From Natronospirillum operosum (GTDB taxonomy: Bacteria > Pseudomonadota > Gammaproteobacteria > Pseudomonadales > Natronospirillaceae): DNA of 64,000 nt. The notes under the pieces are model-generated. The model ran no database searches. It had not been told where the DNA came from and worked only from the letters and a program-made list of their open reading frames with translations. The position numbers and the translations under genes are program-made. Below, in pieces: positions 1 through 8,518 of this stretch (its first letter is position 1; the number at the start of each line of letters is the position of its first letter). The DNA is taken from assembly GCF_004768465.1 (NCBI RefSeq), contig NZ_SRMF01000010.1:1-64000 (forward strand), written 5' to 3'.

Positions 1-173
1 TCCTCGTATTTGGGGGCAAAGTAGTTGATGACCGCATCGGCTTCTTCACCGGGGTGCAGGGCCCAGCGAATGGTTATATCGTCAGCCAGGGCGAAGCTGC
101 TGCCCAGTATGGTTGCGGCGGCAGCGCCCAGCGTAAACCGGCGCAGCCCACTGTTGCGGGAAAGATCAGACAT
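1..173 (-). CDS. Extracellular solute-binding protein, N-terminal fragment
   Basis: The first 57 codons of a minus-strand gene run off the left edge. The start ATG is preceded by a good ribosome site (AGAGGACA). The protein opens with a charged stretch containing LRRFTL, a hydrophobic core and an alanine-rich cleavage region ending near FALA, so it is exported. The twin arginines resemble a Tat signal, but the motif is not a full match. The mature start (DDITIRWALHPGEEADAV) resembles the first strand of periplasmic ABC-type binding proteins of the sugar or polyol kind. Substrate and partner permease cannot be judged because the rest lies outside the window. The general class is likely; anything finer would be a guess. 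Confidence 0.6.
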   Translation of the reverse strand, partial: MSDLSRNSGLRRFTLGAAAATILGSSFALADDITIRWALHPGEEADAVINYFAPKYE

Positions 174-311
174 CGGATTGTCCTCTTTTGTTGTTGGATT
201 TATTGCGAGTCTCAAGCAACAGCATGCGCCAGGACTTCAGGGGCATGCCGGAGACCAGTATCCGAGGACAAGATGAATGGCGAATTTCACGCCGGTTACA
301 ATTGTTACAGA

Positions 312-337
312 CAAAAAAACCCCGCCATAAGGCGGGG
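312..337 (-). terminator. Rho-independent terminator of the DoxX gene
   Basis: A perfect 7-bp stem (CCCCGCC / GGCGGGG) with an ATAA loop sits at 320-337. Read on the minus strand it is followed directly by a run of seven T. It lies about 60 bases beyond the DoxX stop codon, in the right orientation for that gene. Confidence 0.85.
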
Positions 338-396
338 CAGAAGGGATTGACAGCTTGATCACTGTCAGGGGCTCCACATCAAATCATGCGCGTCGC

Positions 397-777
397 TCAG
401 CGCCGGGCGTCAATGCTGATCTTGCCGGCGCCATGGGCGACCAGGAAGGCGAAGCCGCCCGCAATGGTGAAATTCTTCATCAGGTTGATCACTTCCGCCT
501 GATTGCTCAGGTCAAAGTGAAACAGCAGGCCGGATACAATACTGAAACCGGCCAGCAGGAAGGCTGCAATGCGGGTATGGAACCCGACCAGCACGGCCAG
601 ACCAGCCAGAATTTCCAGGGCAATGGTCGGGTAGATCAGAATGCCGGGCACACCCATCATTTCCATGTAACCCTGAGTGCCTTCGATTCCGCCCAGCTTG
701 TCGATACCGCTGAGGATGAACATGAAGGAAATCAGCGCACGGCCAATCAGTTCGATTACGGGGGTAAAAGCTTTCAT
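397..777 (-). CDS. DoxX family membrane protein
   Basis: A 126-residue, very hydrophobic protein with about four membrane segments (roughly 7-24, 46-64, 70-88 and 98-115). The early segment FMFILSGIDKLGG and the paired helices that follow are typical of the DoxX/YphA/YqjF group of small inner-membrane proteins. Some relatives have been linked to thiosulfate oxidation or thiol stress, but most members have no defined job. A ribosome site (CAGGAG) precedes the ATG, and a strong terminator follows on the same strand, so it looks like a single-gene transcript. The family assignment is firm; a role is not claimed. Confidence 0.85.
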   Translation of the reverse strand: MKAFTPVIELIGRALISFMFILSGIDKLGGIEGTQGYMEMMGVPGILIYPTIALEILAGLAVLVGFHTRIAAFLLAGFSIVSGLLFHFDLSNQAEVINLMKNFTIAGGFAFLVAHGAGKISIDARR

Positions 778-900
778 CGGGGTCTCCTGTGATTCAATGC
801 CAATGGTTGTTCACGAAATCCGACGCTGCGTCAACGCACCGTCAAACAGATGCGACGCAGTTTATGGGGGAGTGCGACGAGTGGATAGCGAAACAAATCG

Positions 901-930
901 TTGAGGCTATTCAGTTTTACTGAATATAAA
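901..930 (+). promoter_or_regulatory. Candidate argA promoter with overlapping palindrome
   Basis: TTGAGG (901-906) and TATAAA (925-930), 18 bases apart, form a plausible sigma-70 promoter about 105 bases before argA. Between and overlapping them lies a perfect inverted repeat, TATTCAG-TTTTA-CTGAATA (908-926). Its half-sites ATTCA and TGAAT are seven bases apart, the distance between the inner halves of two adjacent E. coli-type ARG boxes. The outer halves do not match, so ArgR binding is only a suggestion; another repressor is equally possible. Confidence 0.45.
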
Positions 931-1038
931 CCGGGCCGACAGCAACCAGGCCGCCTCCGCCCTGATCCAGAGCCCTCTTGCGGCTTTCAACTGGCCGCCG
1001 CATCTGCTGTAATGAGCGTCCGGTTCAAGGAATTTGCA

Positions 1039-2364
1039 ATGTCCACCTACAGCGATGATTTCCTCAGCTTTTTTCGGGCCTCCAGTCCCTACATCCATGC
1101 GCACCGTGGCAAGACGCTGGTGGTGTACCTGTCGGGTGAAGCACTGGCGCACGATACGTCAGCCCTGATTCATGATCTGGCGCTGCTGCGCAGCCTCGGG
1201 TTGCGCCTGGTCATTGCCTATGGCGCCCGCCCCCAGATCACGGCTGACTGCAACGCGGAAGGTATTGCCGAGGCCTTCCACGACGGCCTGCGCGTTACCG
1301 ATGCCCGCACGCTGAAAATCGCTGTCGGGGTCACGCAACAGTTGCTGGTCCGTTTGCAGGCCGAATTTTCCACCGGGCTGGTCAACAGCCCCATGCATGG
1401 CGCCGGGGTCAGCGTGGTCAGCGGTAATTTTGTGCATGCCATGCCGCGCGGCATCATCAATGGGGTTGACCTGCAATTCACCGGTACCGTGCGCCGCATC
1501 AATGCGGACGGCATACGACACCAACTGGATGCGGGCAATATCGTGCTGTTGCCGCCACATGGTTTCTCGGTGACCGGTGAGGTCTTCAACCTCAACGGCC
1601 TGGAAGTCGCTGCCGCAGCGGCCGAGGCCATAAAGGCCGACAAACTGACCCTGCTCGGACAGATGGATGCCCTGCCCCGGCCCGCGGAACAGGGTCAACT
1701 GACGCCGCATGAGTTGCGCCAGCACCTGCAGCAGGTCGCTGCAGACACCCCCGGCCTGCCCGAAGCCCAGACCGCGCTGCAGGCCTGTCAGCAGGGCATT
1801 GCCCGTGTACACATTCTGGATGCCACCGAACCCGGAGGCCTGCTGCGCGAACTCTATACGCGTGATGGCTGCGGTATCATGGTGTCGCGGGATGACTATG
1901 ACAATTTTCGCAGCGCCCGGGCGGAAGACATCGGCGGCATCATCGAGCTGTTGCGCCCGCTGGAAGAACAGGGGGTGCTGGTCAGACGCTCGCGAGAGCA
2001 ACTGGAACGCGACGTCAACGAGTTTGTGGTCAATGAGCGTGACGGCATGATCGTCGGCTGTGCGGCCCTGCACACCTTTGTCTCGGAGACCGGCAAGCAG
2101 GCGGAACTGGCCTGTGTGGCGGTGCACCCGGACTACCGCACCCATGGCCGTGGCGCTCGGCTGCTGGAACAGGTAGAGCGGCAGGCACGTGCCCAGGGTA
2201 TCCAGCAGCTGTTTGCACTGACCACGCGGACCACCCACTGGTTTCAGGAGCATGGCTTCGAGCCCGGTGCCCTTGGTGACCTCCCTGACCAGCGTCAGGC
2301 GCTGTACAATTATCAGCGCAATTCACGCATATTGATCAAGCGGCTCGGCCCCCACCGCACCTGA
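1039..2364 (+). CDS. argA: Amino-acid N-acetyltransferase (N-acetylglutamate synthase)
   Basis: Catalyses the first step of arginine synthesis, transferring acetyl from acetyl-CoA to glutamate in the cytoplasm. The 441-residue length matches the classical ArgA family. The N-terminal two thirds form an amino-acid-kinase-like domain (for example VVYLSGEAL near residue 30) that normally carries arginine feedback inhibition. The C-terminal part is a GNAT domain with the acetyl-CoA-binding stretch VHPDYRTHGRGARLL near residues 362-376. The start ATG at 1039 is chosen because AAGGAA lies just upstream and the protein then begins like other ArgAs; the frame is open further upstream without a better signal. 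pyrF follows on the same strand 45 bases later. A palindrome near 908-926 may be its operator. Confidence 0.95.
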   Translation: MSTYSDDFLSFFRASSPYIHAHRGKTLVVYLSGEALAHDTSALIHDLALLRSLGLRLVIAYGARPQITADCNAEGIAEAFHDGLRVTDARTLKIAVGVTQQLLVRLQAEFSTGLVNSPMHGAGVSVVSGNFVHAMPRGIINGVDLQFTGTVRRINADGIRHQLDAGNIVLLPPHGFSVTGEVFNLNGLEVAAAAAEAIKADKLTLLGQMDALPRPAEQGQLTPHELRQHLQQVAADTPGLPEAQTALQACQQGIARVHILDATEPGGLLRELYTRDGCGIMVSRDDYDNFRSARAEDIGGIIELLRPLEEQGVLVRRSREQLERDVNEFVVNERDGMIVGCAALHTFVSETGKQAELACVAVHPDYRTHGRGARLLEQVERQARAQGIQQLFALTTRTTHWFQEHGFEPGALGDLPDQRQALYNYQRNSRILIKRLGPHRT

Positions 2365-2409
2365 ATGTGGCCCGGGCTGACCCTACGCAGAGAGAGCAGA
2401 ACCTTGAGC

Positions 2410-3225
2410 ATGACCTTCTATCAGAAACTCAAAGACCGCTGGCAGGCCCACAATACGCTGGTCTGCGTGGGGCTCGATCCCTTGCCGGAACAGTTCCCGG
2501 CAACCGTTGCCGATGCGCCCAACGCCATCTTTGCGTTCAATCGGGCCATCATTGATGCCACCCATGATCTGGTCTGCGCCTACAAGCCCCAGATCGCCCA
2601 CTATGCGGCACTGGCTGCTGAAGATCAGTTGCAGCAGACTCTGGACTACCTGCGCAGCCAGTACCCGGATATTCCCATTCTGCTGGACAGCAAGCGGGGC
2701 GATATCGGTTCCACCGCCGAGCAGTATGCGCGTGAGGCCTTCGAGCGCTACGGGGCCGACGCCGTAACGGTGAATCCCTACATGGGCTGGGACACCATTC
2801 AGCCTTTTGCGCAATACAGGGATCGGGGTGTCATCGTGCTCTGTCGCACCAGCAATCCTTCGGCCGGTGAACTGCAGAACCTGCATCTCGACAGCGGCGA
2901 ACCCCTGTTCGAGCACGTCGCCCGAATCGCCGCACGGGACTGGAATGCCAACCGGAACCTGGCCCTTGTCGTGGGTGCCACGGCACCGGCCGAACTGGCT
3001 CGCGTGCGTCAGATCGTCGGCGACATGCCCATCCTGGTGCCCGGTCTCGGGGCTCAGGGCGGTGATGCCGAGGCCGTGCTGCAGGCCGGGCTGAACGCCC
3101 AGCGAGACGGCCTGATCATCAACTCCTCACGCGGGATACTTTATGCCAGTCAGGGGAACGATTTTGCCGCAGCCGCCCGCCACGAAACCGAGACCCTGCG
3201 CGAGCTGGCCAACCGCTATCGCTAG
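2410..3225 (+). CDS. pyrF: Orotidine 5'-phosphate decarboxylase, type 2
   Basis: Decarboxylates OMP to UMP, the last step of de novo pyrimidine synthesis. The 271-residue protein belongs to the longer type 2 subfamily: it has CVGLDP near residue 19, the catalytic stretch DSKRGDIGSTAEQYA (Lys96 with flanking Asp94 and Asp99) and VNPYMGWDTIQPF. The shorter type 1 enzyme of about 230 residues is the form known from E. coli and P. aeruginosa, so this is the less common choice for a gammaproteobacterium. The start at 2410 gives the expected family N-terminus (MTFYQKLKDR); an in-frame TTG six bases earlier is possible. It follows argA by 45 bases and is probably co-transcribed with it. Confidence 0.95.
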   Translation: MTFYQKLKDRWQAHNTLVCVGLDPLPEQFPATVADAPNAIFAFNRAIIDATHDLVCAYKPQIAHYAALAAEDQLQQTLDYLRSQYPDIPILLDSKRGDIGSTAEQYAREAFERYGADAVTVNPYMGWDTIQPFAQYRDRGVIVLCRTSNPSAGELQNLHLDSGEPLFEHVARIAARDWNANRNLALVVGATAPAELARVRQIVGDMPILVPGLGAQGGDAEAVLQAGLNAQRDGLIINSSRGILYASQGNDFAAAARHETETLRELANRYR

Positions 3226-3277
3226 TGTCACCCGGCGGCATTTGTGGCACCATGAAAAGCAGCGGTAAAGTGGGCGC

Positions 3278-3305
3278 TTGCCCTGTGGCAGAACCCCTCT
3301 ATACT
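3278..3305 (+). promoter_or_regulatory. Candidate sigma-70 promoter for the small secreted protein
   Basis: TTGCCC (3278-3283) and TATACT (3300-3305) are separated by 16 bases. The -10 box lies 36 bases before the ATG at 3342. The -35 match is only moderate. Confidence 0.5.
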
Positions 3306-3341
3306 GTGATTGAGAACATACACTCTGCGGAGGAAAGCACG

Positions 3342-3719
3342 ATGAAAAAGCTAGGACGTTTAATTCTGGCCTCAGTAGTGGCTGTTGGTCTGGCGACCAG
3401 CGCACAGGCTGTCGACTACTGGACAGGTGGTGCAGGGATAGAATCTCGGGAAATGGCTCCCGATTACAACACAGCCATCGAGTTCTTCGGCCATGACGGT
3501 TCCTACCTGTCCGAAATCTGGTTCACGGTGTACAACGCCCATGGCGACCGTATGCTGGAAGGCATGACAGAAGGGCCCTGGCTGCTGGTTGATCTCGACG
3601 ACGGCACCTACAGCGTCAAGGGTCAGCGTATGGCCACTGGTGAAGTCCAGAGCATCCGCTTCCATGTGGAAGGTGGCCGGACTCAATTGCTGGGTCTGCA
3701 GTACCACGAAGAAAACTGA
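3342..3719 (+). CDS. Small secreted protein of unknown function
   Basis: A 125-residue protein with a clean Sec signal peptide (lysines at 2-3, a hydrophobic core, cleavage after AQA at about residue 23). The mature part is about 100 residues and looks beta-rich, with alternating stretches such as EIWFTVYNAHG and LLVDLDDGTYSVKG. The latter resembles a carboxypeptidase-regulatory or transthyretin-like fold that presents a short sugar- or surface-binding domain. There are no cysteines and no membrane anchor, so it is probably periplasmic. GGAGG seven bases before the ATG fixes the start. It has its own likely promoter and a strong terminator, so it is a single-gene unit. I do not recognise a named family. 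Confidence 0.75.
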   Translation: MKKLGRLILASVVAVGLATSAQAVDYWTGGAGIESREMAPDYNTAIEFFGHDGSYLSEIWFTVYNAHGDRMLEGMTEGPWLLVDLDDGTYSVKGQRMATGEVQSIRFHVEGGRTQLLGLQYHEEN

Positions 3720-3745
3720 TCGACCGCCAATCCGGTTGATGACAG

Positions 3746-3773
3746 AAGCCCGCCACGACAGGCGGGCTTTTTT
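3746..3773 (+). terminator. Rho-independent terminator after the secreted protein gene
   Basis: A 9-bp stem AAGCCCGCC / GGCGGGCTT with a six-base loop, followed by a T run (3768-3773), 27 bases beyond the stop codon. Confidence 0.92.
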
Positions 3774-4042
3774 GTGGCCGCTTCCACCATGAGGGCTCTG
3801 GGCGCCCTGGCACGGCGCCTCCATGACGGGTATCAATCTACACATCCAGAAAACAGAATGGGTCTGTTTCCACCCATACTGGCTGTTGCTTCTGATCGCT
3901 GAAGCCTCAGCTACAGCCTGACAGAGCTTTTACAGAAACCGCCTCCTGTGGCTCGATAATTGCAAATAGATCAGCAAAGGCGCTCCGGACAACAACTACT
4001 TACAACAGACGTCACGCCTTTGACGACACACAGGGTGGTATC
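3774..4042. other. Non-coding leader before the chemoreceptor gene
   Basis: With the terminator before it, this makes a gene-free stretch of about 320 bases. It must hold the promoter of the chemoreceptor gene at 4043. GCTCGATAA at 3951-3959 resembles the -10 element of flagellar sigma-28 promoters, but I see no matching -35 element. No conserved RNA or open frame is convincing here. Confidence 0.5.
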
Positions 4043-5950
4043 ATGAATCTCAAGAATCTGGGTTTCCGTCTCAAGCTCAGCGTCATGCTCTGCGCCGTTC
4101 TCGCAGGCCTGGCCATGTTGCTGGCCGTCGGCGACCGCGGTCTGGCCCTGCAACAGCAGACCCAGGAACGGGTTCAGCAGATGAGTGAGCTGAACGGTGC
4201 ACTCAGCGCCCTGGCGCTGAACGCCACTCAGGTCCATCAGGACGTCAACAGCGGCCGCGCCGACACCATGGCCAGCCTCCCGGACCGCATTCAGACCAGC
4301 GAGCAACTGCTGGACGACCTGGTGGAGACCCATCAGCCTGCGGCTGTCGAAATGGGCCTGCTGGATGAACTGGAAGCCTACCGACGCGCCTACTCTGAAC
4401 TGCTCCTGCTGTATCAGAACCTGGCCGACACCCTGCAGCGCCTTGGCTTCAGCCGTTCAGAAGGTCTTCGCGGCGCCGTCCAGGAATTTGGCGATGCCTT
4501 TCAACAGCCCCTGATCATGGTCAGTGCACGTGAACAGGTACTGGCACTGCGCGAAGCGGAACGCGACATCACCCAGGCCGCTTCAGCGGAACTGGAAGCA
4601 CAGTTTGCAGAGGCTTGGGGCGAATTCCAGGACATGCTTGGCGCGGTGGGCGTGACCGACCGCTATGCTCAGGAAATCGATGACTACGAACAATCCATAG
4701 CACAGATAGTCGAGGCACATCACCAGCAGGCAGAACTGGAGCAGCAGCTTGAGCTGGGGCTGCAACAGCTTGATGCACAGCAAGCCAGCCTGCTGACTCA
4801 GGTTGACCGCTTGACGACAGAAGCACAGACCAGCGCTGCGCGGGGCTCCATCCGGGCTCGGCAGACGCTGTTGCTGGTCGGCATTGTAGTGGCAGTGAGT
4901 GTGCTGACATTGTCATTCTGGATCATCATCAGTGTTCGCTCTACGCTGCAGCAGGTGCGCACCGATCTGGAACGTGTCGGCGAAGGCGATCTGACCGCCC
5001 GTCTGCCGGTGAACGAAAAACGGAATGACGACTTTGACTCCGTCAGCCAGGTAGTCAACAACATGGCCGAACGACTGGGCAGCCTGATCGGCCAGGTGGT
5101 TGACACCGCCGCCACGTCCTCCCAGCGCATCCGCTCACTGAATCAGGACATGGACGTTCTGAAGACCAACAATGGTCTGCTGATTGACCAGGCTGAAACG
5201 GTAGCGGCCAGCACCGAAGAGATCTCACAGACGCTGACCCAGATCAACCAGACCTCGACAGACCTGAACACCAAGTCGGACGAAACCTTCAAGGCCGCCA
5301 GAAGCGGTACCCGCACGCTGCAGGAAGCCCTGTCTCAGTTGCAGGAAACCGGCAGCGTGGTGGACGACACGCACAATACGCTGAAAAAATCCGGCGACAT
5401 GTCGGAAGACATCGACCGAGTTATCGGCATTATCAATGACCTGGCCAGTCAGACCAACCTGCTGGCGCTCAATGCCGCCATTGAAGCTGCTCGGGCCGGT
5501 GACGCCGGACGCGGCTTTGCCGTGGTAGCCGACGAGGTGCGCACCCTGGCCGAGCGCACCGTGGATGCCACGGCTCGCATCACTGACATTGTGGATGGTG
5601 TTCAGGGGTCCACGGCAGCCGCGCTGAAGACCATGGATCAGGCCCAGATCCATCTGCGCGGGGTGCTGGAAAACAGTGAAAACGCCCGCACCGCCATTGC
5701 CGACATCGAGGCCCGGGCCCGGGTGAGCGCTGATGCTGCCGAACAGATCTCCCGCATGGTACATGAGGTGTCAGAAGTGGCAGCGCAGATCAGTCAGAGT
5801 GTCGACAGTGTGGCGCAGAAAGCCCGCAGCGATGCCAGTTCCATTCATCTGGTCACTGGCAAGGCCACTGAATCTGCCCACCTGCTGGAACAGCTGGACA
5901 AGCAGTCCAGTGCCTTTACCTTTACGACGACTGACCCACAGGACAACTGA
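4043..5950 (+). CDS. Methyl-accepting chemotaxis protein
   Basis: A 635-residue transducer anchored in the inner membrane that passes a periplasmic signal to CheA/CheW. Membrane segments lie at about 10-32 and 273-296 and enclose a periplasmic sensor region of about 240 residues that is mostly helical (many Gln, Glu and Leu heptads). A HAMP linker follows (about 297-350), then a long coiled-coil signalling domain whose hairpin tip contains [17 protein letters not shown] near residue 470 and [13 protein letters not shown] shortly after. There is no NWETF-like C-terminal tail for CheR/CheB docking. AGGGTGG precedes the ATG. No che genes lie nearby, so it is an orphan receptor with unknown ligand. 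Its 3' end overlaps the convergent msrA by 29 bases. Confidence 0.93.
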   Translation: MNLKNLGFRLKLSVMLCAVLAGLAMLLAVGDRGLALQQQTQERVQQMSELNGALSALALNATQVHQDVNSGRADTMASLPDRIQTSEQLLDDLVETHQPAAVEMGLLDELEAYRRAYSELLLLYQNLADTLQRLGFSRSEGLRGAVQEFGDAFQQPLIMVSAREQVLALREAERDITQAASAELEAQFAEAWGEFQDMLGAVGVTDRYAQEIDDYEQSIAQIVEAHHQQAELEQQLELGLQQLDAQQASLLTQVDRLTTEAQTSAARGSIRARQTLLLVGIVVAVSVLTLSFWIIISVRSTLQQVRTDLERVGEGDLTARLPVNEKRNDDFDSVSQVVNNMAERLGSLIGQVVDTAATSSQRIRSLNQDMDVLKTNNGLLIDQAETVAASTEEISQTLTQINQTSTDLNTKSDETFKAARSGTRTLQEALSQLQETGSVVDDTHNTLKKSGDMSEDIDRVIGIINDLASQTNLLALNAAIEAARAGDAGRGFAVVADEVRTLAERTVDATARITDIVDGVQGSTAAALKTMDQAQIHLRGVLENSENARTAIADIEARARVSADAAEQISRMVHEVSEVAAQISQSVDSVAQKARSDASSIHLVTGKATESAHLLEQLDKQSSAFTFTTTDPQDN

Positions 5951-6572
5951 CGCCGGTTCCCTTGATGCCACAGTAACCTGCCGGGTTCTTGTGCAGATAC
6001 TGCTGATGGTAGGTTTCCGCATAGTAGAAGGTCTGGTTGCGGGCAACTTCGGTCGTCACCGCCCCATACCCGGCTTGCTGCAACTGTTTCTCCATGGCTG
6101 TCAGAGAGTCGCGAGCCAGTTGCTCGCTGGCCGCATCCGGCAGATAGAGTGCCGACCGGTACTGACTGCCCCGATCATTCCCCTGCCGCATGCCCTGCGT
6201 CGGGTCATGGGACTCCCAGAACACCTGCAGCAGGGCCTGCAAGGAGATCTGCTGCGGGTCATAGATGATGCGCACCACTTCCGCATGGCCCGTCTGGCCA
6301 CTGCATACCTCTTCGTAGGTCGGATTGGGTGTATAACCACCCGTATACCCGACGGCAGTGGTGTAAACTCCAGACAGTGACCAGAACAGGCGCTCGGCGC
6401 CCCAGAAACAGCCCATGCCCACAACCAGCTCACTCTTGCCGGCGGGAAAGGGTGGCACCATGGAGGTACCCAGCACCGCGTGCACCGGTTCTACCGACAG
6501 CGGCGTTTCCCGGCCCGGCAATGCTGCCGCCGGGGACTCCGGCAATTGATCTTTACTGAACAGACCTGGCAT
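5922..6572 (-). CDS. msrA: Peptide-methionine (S)-S-oxide reductase
   Basis: Repairs oxidised methionine (S-sulfoxide form) in proteins and free methionine using thioredoxin. The 216-residue protein has the catalytic GCFWG motif with the active cysteine at about residue 55, followed by the family stretches VGYTGG and NPTYEEVC and a terminal region with GIKGTGVSC that carries resolving cysteine(s). The 50-residue extension before the catalytic domain matches the longer E. coli-type MsrA. AGGTTG precedes the start weakly. The gene is convergent with the chemoreceptor gene and divergent from the PilZ gene. Confidence 0.95.
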   Translation of the reverse strand: MPGLFSKDQLPESPAAALPGRETPLSVEPVHAVLGTSMVPPFPAGKSELVVGMGCFWGAERLFWSLSGVYTTAVGYTGGYTPNPTYEEVCSGQTGHAEVVRIIYDPQQISLQALLQVFWESHDPTQGMRQGNDRGSQYRSALYLPDAASEQLARDSLTAMEKQLQQAGYGAVTTEVARNQTFYYAETYHQQYLHKNPAGYCGIKGTGVSCPVGQSS

Positions 6573-6671
6573 TTATCAACCTCCGTTCGGTTGCTGCAGT
6601 GTAGTCACCCAACTATAGTAAAGGCACCGGTAATCAATACCTTACCTGATGCCCAGCCGAGTATAACAATT

Positions 6672-7043
6672 ATGGAAGACACCCGTCGTTTTACCCGCCT
6701 TCCGGTCACTCTCAACGCCAGTCTGGTGTTTCCGGATCAGACCATCGACGGCGAAGTGCATGACCTGAGTCTCAAGGGCGCCCTGATGCTCTGCTTTTCT
6801 GCCGCCATACCACCGGACTGGCGGGGCCATGATGGTATGCTCAATCTGGAGCTCAATGACGGTGAACTGGCACTGACCATGCTCGTGCGCATCGCCCATG
6901 TGGAAGACCATTACACAGGTCTCGAGTTTCTGGAAATGGGTATTGATACAATTTCGCACCTGCGGCGCCTGGTTGAACTCAACCTCGGAGCAGAAGATGT
7001 GCTGCAGCGCGAGCTGGGTATGCTGTGGGACAACCGTAACTGA
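6672..7043 (+). CDS. PilZ domain protein (candidate c-di-GMP receptor)
   Basis: A 123-residue cytoplasmic protein consisting of one PilZ domain. Both hallmark motifs for cyclic di-GMP binding are present: RRFTR at residues 5-9 (RxxxR) and DLSLKG at 31-36 (DxSxxG). The remaining barrel strands follow, with a short helical tail. Such stand-alone PilZ proteins often alter motility, adhesion or exopolysaccharide output when c-di-GMP rises. The start at 6672 puts RxxxR close to the N-terminus, as usual; no strong ribosome site is visible and the frame is open upstream. The next gene starts 15 bases later and may be co-transcribed, but no functional link is evident. Confidence 0.88.
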   Translation: MEDTRRFTRLPVTLNASLVFPDQTIDGEVHDLSLKGALMLCFSAAIPPDWRGHDGMLNLELNDGELALTMLVRIAHVEDHYTGLEFLEMGIDTISHLRRLVELNLGAEDVLQRELGMLWDNRN

Positions 7044-7057
7044 AGATGAACCAGTGA

Positions 7058-8518
7058 ATGAATAAGAGAACACTCATCCACACGCTGATTGTTGTCGGCG
7101 TGGCGGGTATCGTATGGCCGCTGATCGGCTGGCTGGCCCTCTACAGCCAGTATGACCGCCTGAAAGTGACTGACCTGGTGCTGCCTTCCAACGCCATCGG
7201 AGACAGCGAGATACGTCTGGAGCCGGGCCTGACGCATCTGCGTCTGTTTCCGATTCCCGCCATCGAGATGTATCAGGCCAACCTGCATGTCGAAGGCCTG
7301 CATGAGCCGATACAACTGAACCACGCCACCTGGCGCGCGCGCTGGTACAGCCCCTGGACCTTCTACTGGTTTCCCGAGCGCTTCATAGTGCATCAGGGCG
7401 AGGTGATACTGGACACAGACCTGGAGCAGGAGGTTGCTCAGGACGACATATGGGCACTGATCCGCTTTTTCCACAAATCGCGCGACCTCCTGATCGGTTT
7501 TCAGGCCCTGCAAATCGATCGGCTGGATATCCTGCTGTTTGATCCTCTCAGTGAACAGGTGGTAGACCTGACCCTCAGCGGAGAACTGAAAAAAACCCTG
7601 GGCGGTGTGGAGTTGCAAAGTTTCGCTGATATCACTGGTGACGGCTGGGTCGAGCATGGCTATCTGCGCCTCAATGGCCGCTGGACCCCGGCCGAAGACC
7701 TGAATGCCCCCCTGCTGATGCAATCTCTGGATACCCATCTGGAAATCAGCAGCACCACCCGCGATTACGGCTTTTACCGCTGGTCTGCCGAGGCGGAAAA
7801 CCTGCGTTTCAACCCGGACGGCGAAACCATTCGTGCGGACTATCTGGTGCTGGGCAGCGGATACAGCGAGGGCACCCCTGCTGCGCCCGATCAGGAATTC
7901 GGCCAGCGCACAGCCATCAACGAACTGATATGGCGCAGCGATACGCCCATGTGGCGTGCAGATTCGGTACAGCATGCCGCCGCGCAGCAACCGCACCATG
8001 AACAAATCAGGGATATCCGCTGGCTGCTGGACAGCGAGCGCTGGCGCATCGGCAGCAGTTCACAGACCGGCCGCACCGAGCTGACCTGGGAAGTCAATCT
8101 CGCGGGGGACGCCCCCGAGCAGATCAGGATGCAGGCCATTCAGGCCAGCGGCCGGGCACCCAGCCTCAACCGCTGGGAAGGTGACAATGCCGAAGTCACC
8201 GTCAGCCTGATCAGCCCGCAGGTCACCCAGTCCATGACCGGCTGGGCCAGCATCGACAGCGACATCAGCCAGCGTACTCTCTCGATCACCGGCGCCGAGT
8301 TCAGCGAACAGCGGCGCCAGGGCGATACCATCTGGCTGTACGGCGACATCCTGGCCACCCCTGATGGCATAGCGCTGAATGACATGACCGGCACGCTGCG
8401 TGATACCCCGATTCAGGTCGGCCAGTCGCTCGCAGAATGGCTGGATTGCTGGGGCGACTGGTCACCGTTGCTGATTGCCGTCATCACCCAATGCACGGAG
8501 CCGACCGAGGGTGACTGA
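7058..8518 (+). CDS. AsmA-like envelope protein
   Basis: A 486-residue protein with one N-terminal membrane anchor (about residues 8-28) and a large periplasmic, beta-rich remainder. Repeating strand patterns such as LHVEGL, LQIDRLDIL and LTLSGELKKTLGG are typical of AsmA-type proteins, which are thought to form long hydrophobic grooves for moving phospholipids between membranes. The position directly upstream of mutY, with stop and start overlapping by 8 bases, is the arrangement known for the AsmA family gene next to mutY in pseudomonads and their relatives. Sequence features alone support the fold class moderately; the context strengthens it. A C-terminal CxxxxxxxxxxxxxC pair near the end might form a disulfide. 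Confidence 0.65.
   Translation: MNKRTLIHTLIVVGVAGIVWPLIGWLALYSQYDRLKVTDLVLPSNAIGDSEIRLEPGLTHLRLFPIPAIEMYQANLHVEGLHEPIQLNHATWRARWYSPWTFYWFPERFIVHQGEVILDTDLEQEVAQDDIWALIRFFHKSRDLLIGFQALQIDRLDILLFDPLSEQVVDLTLSGELKKTLGGVELQSFADITGDGWVEHGYLRLNGRWTPAEDLNAPLLMQSLDTHLEISSTTRDYGFYRWSAEAENLRFNPDGETIRADYLVLGSGYSEGTPAAPDQEFGQRTAINELIWRSDTPMWRADSVQHAAAQQPHHEQIRDIRWLLDSERWRIGSSSQTGRTELTWEVNLAGDAPEQIRMQAIQASGRAPSLNRWEGDNAEVTVSLISPQVTQSMTGWASIDSDISQRTLSITGAEFSEQRRQGDTIWLYGDILATPDGIALNDMTGTLRDTPIQVGQSLAEWLDCWGDWSPLLIAVITQCTEPTEGD

Noticed and set aside
901-1038. argA starting 46 codons upstream at 901
   Set aside because: The extra residues overlap the likely promoter and palindrome and do not resemble ArgA; the ATG at 1039 has a proper ribosome site.
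3951-3959. GCTCGATAA as a sigma-28 flagellar -10 element for the chemoreceptor gene
   Set aside because: No TAAAG- or TCAAG-like -35 element lies at the right distance, so the match is not enough for a promoter call.
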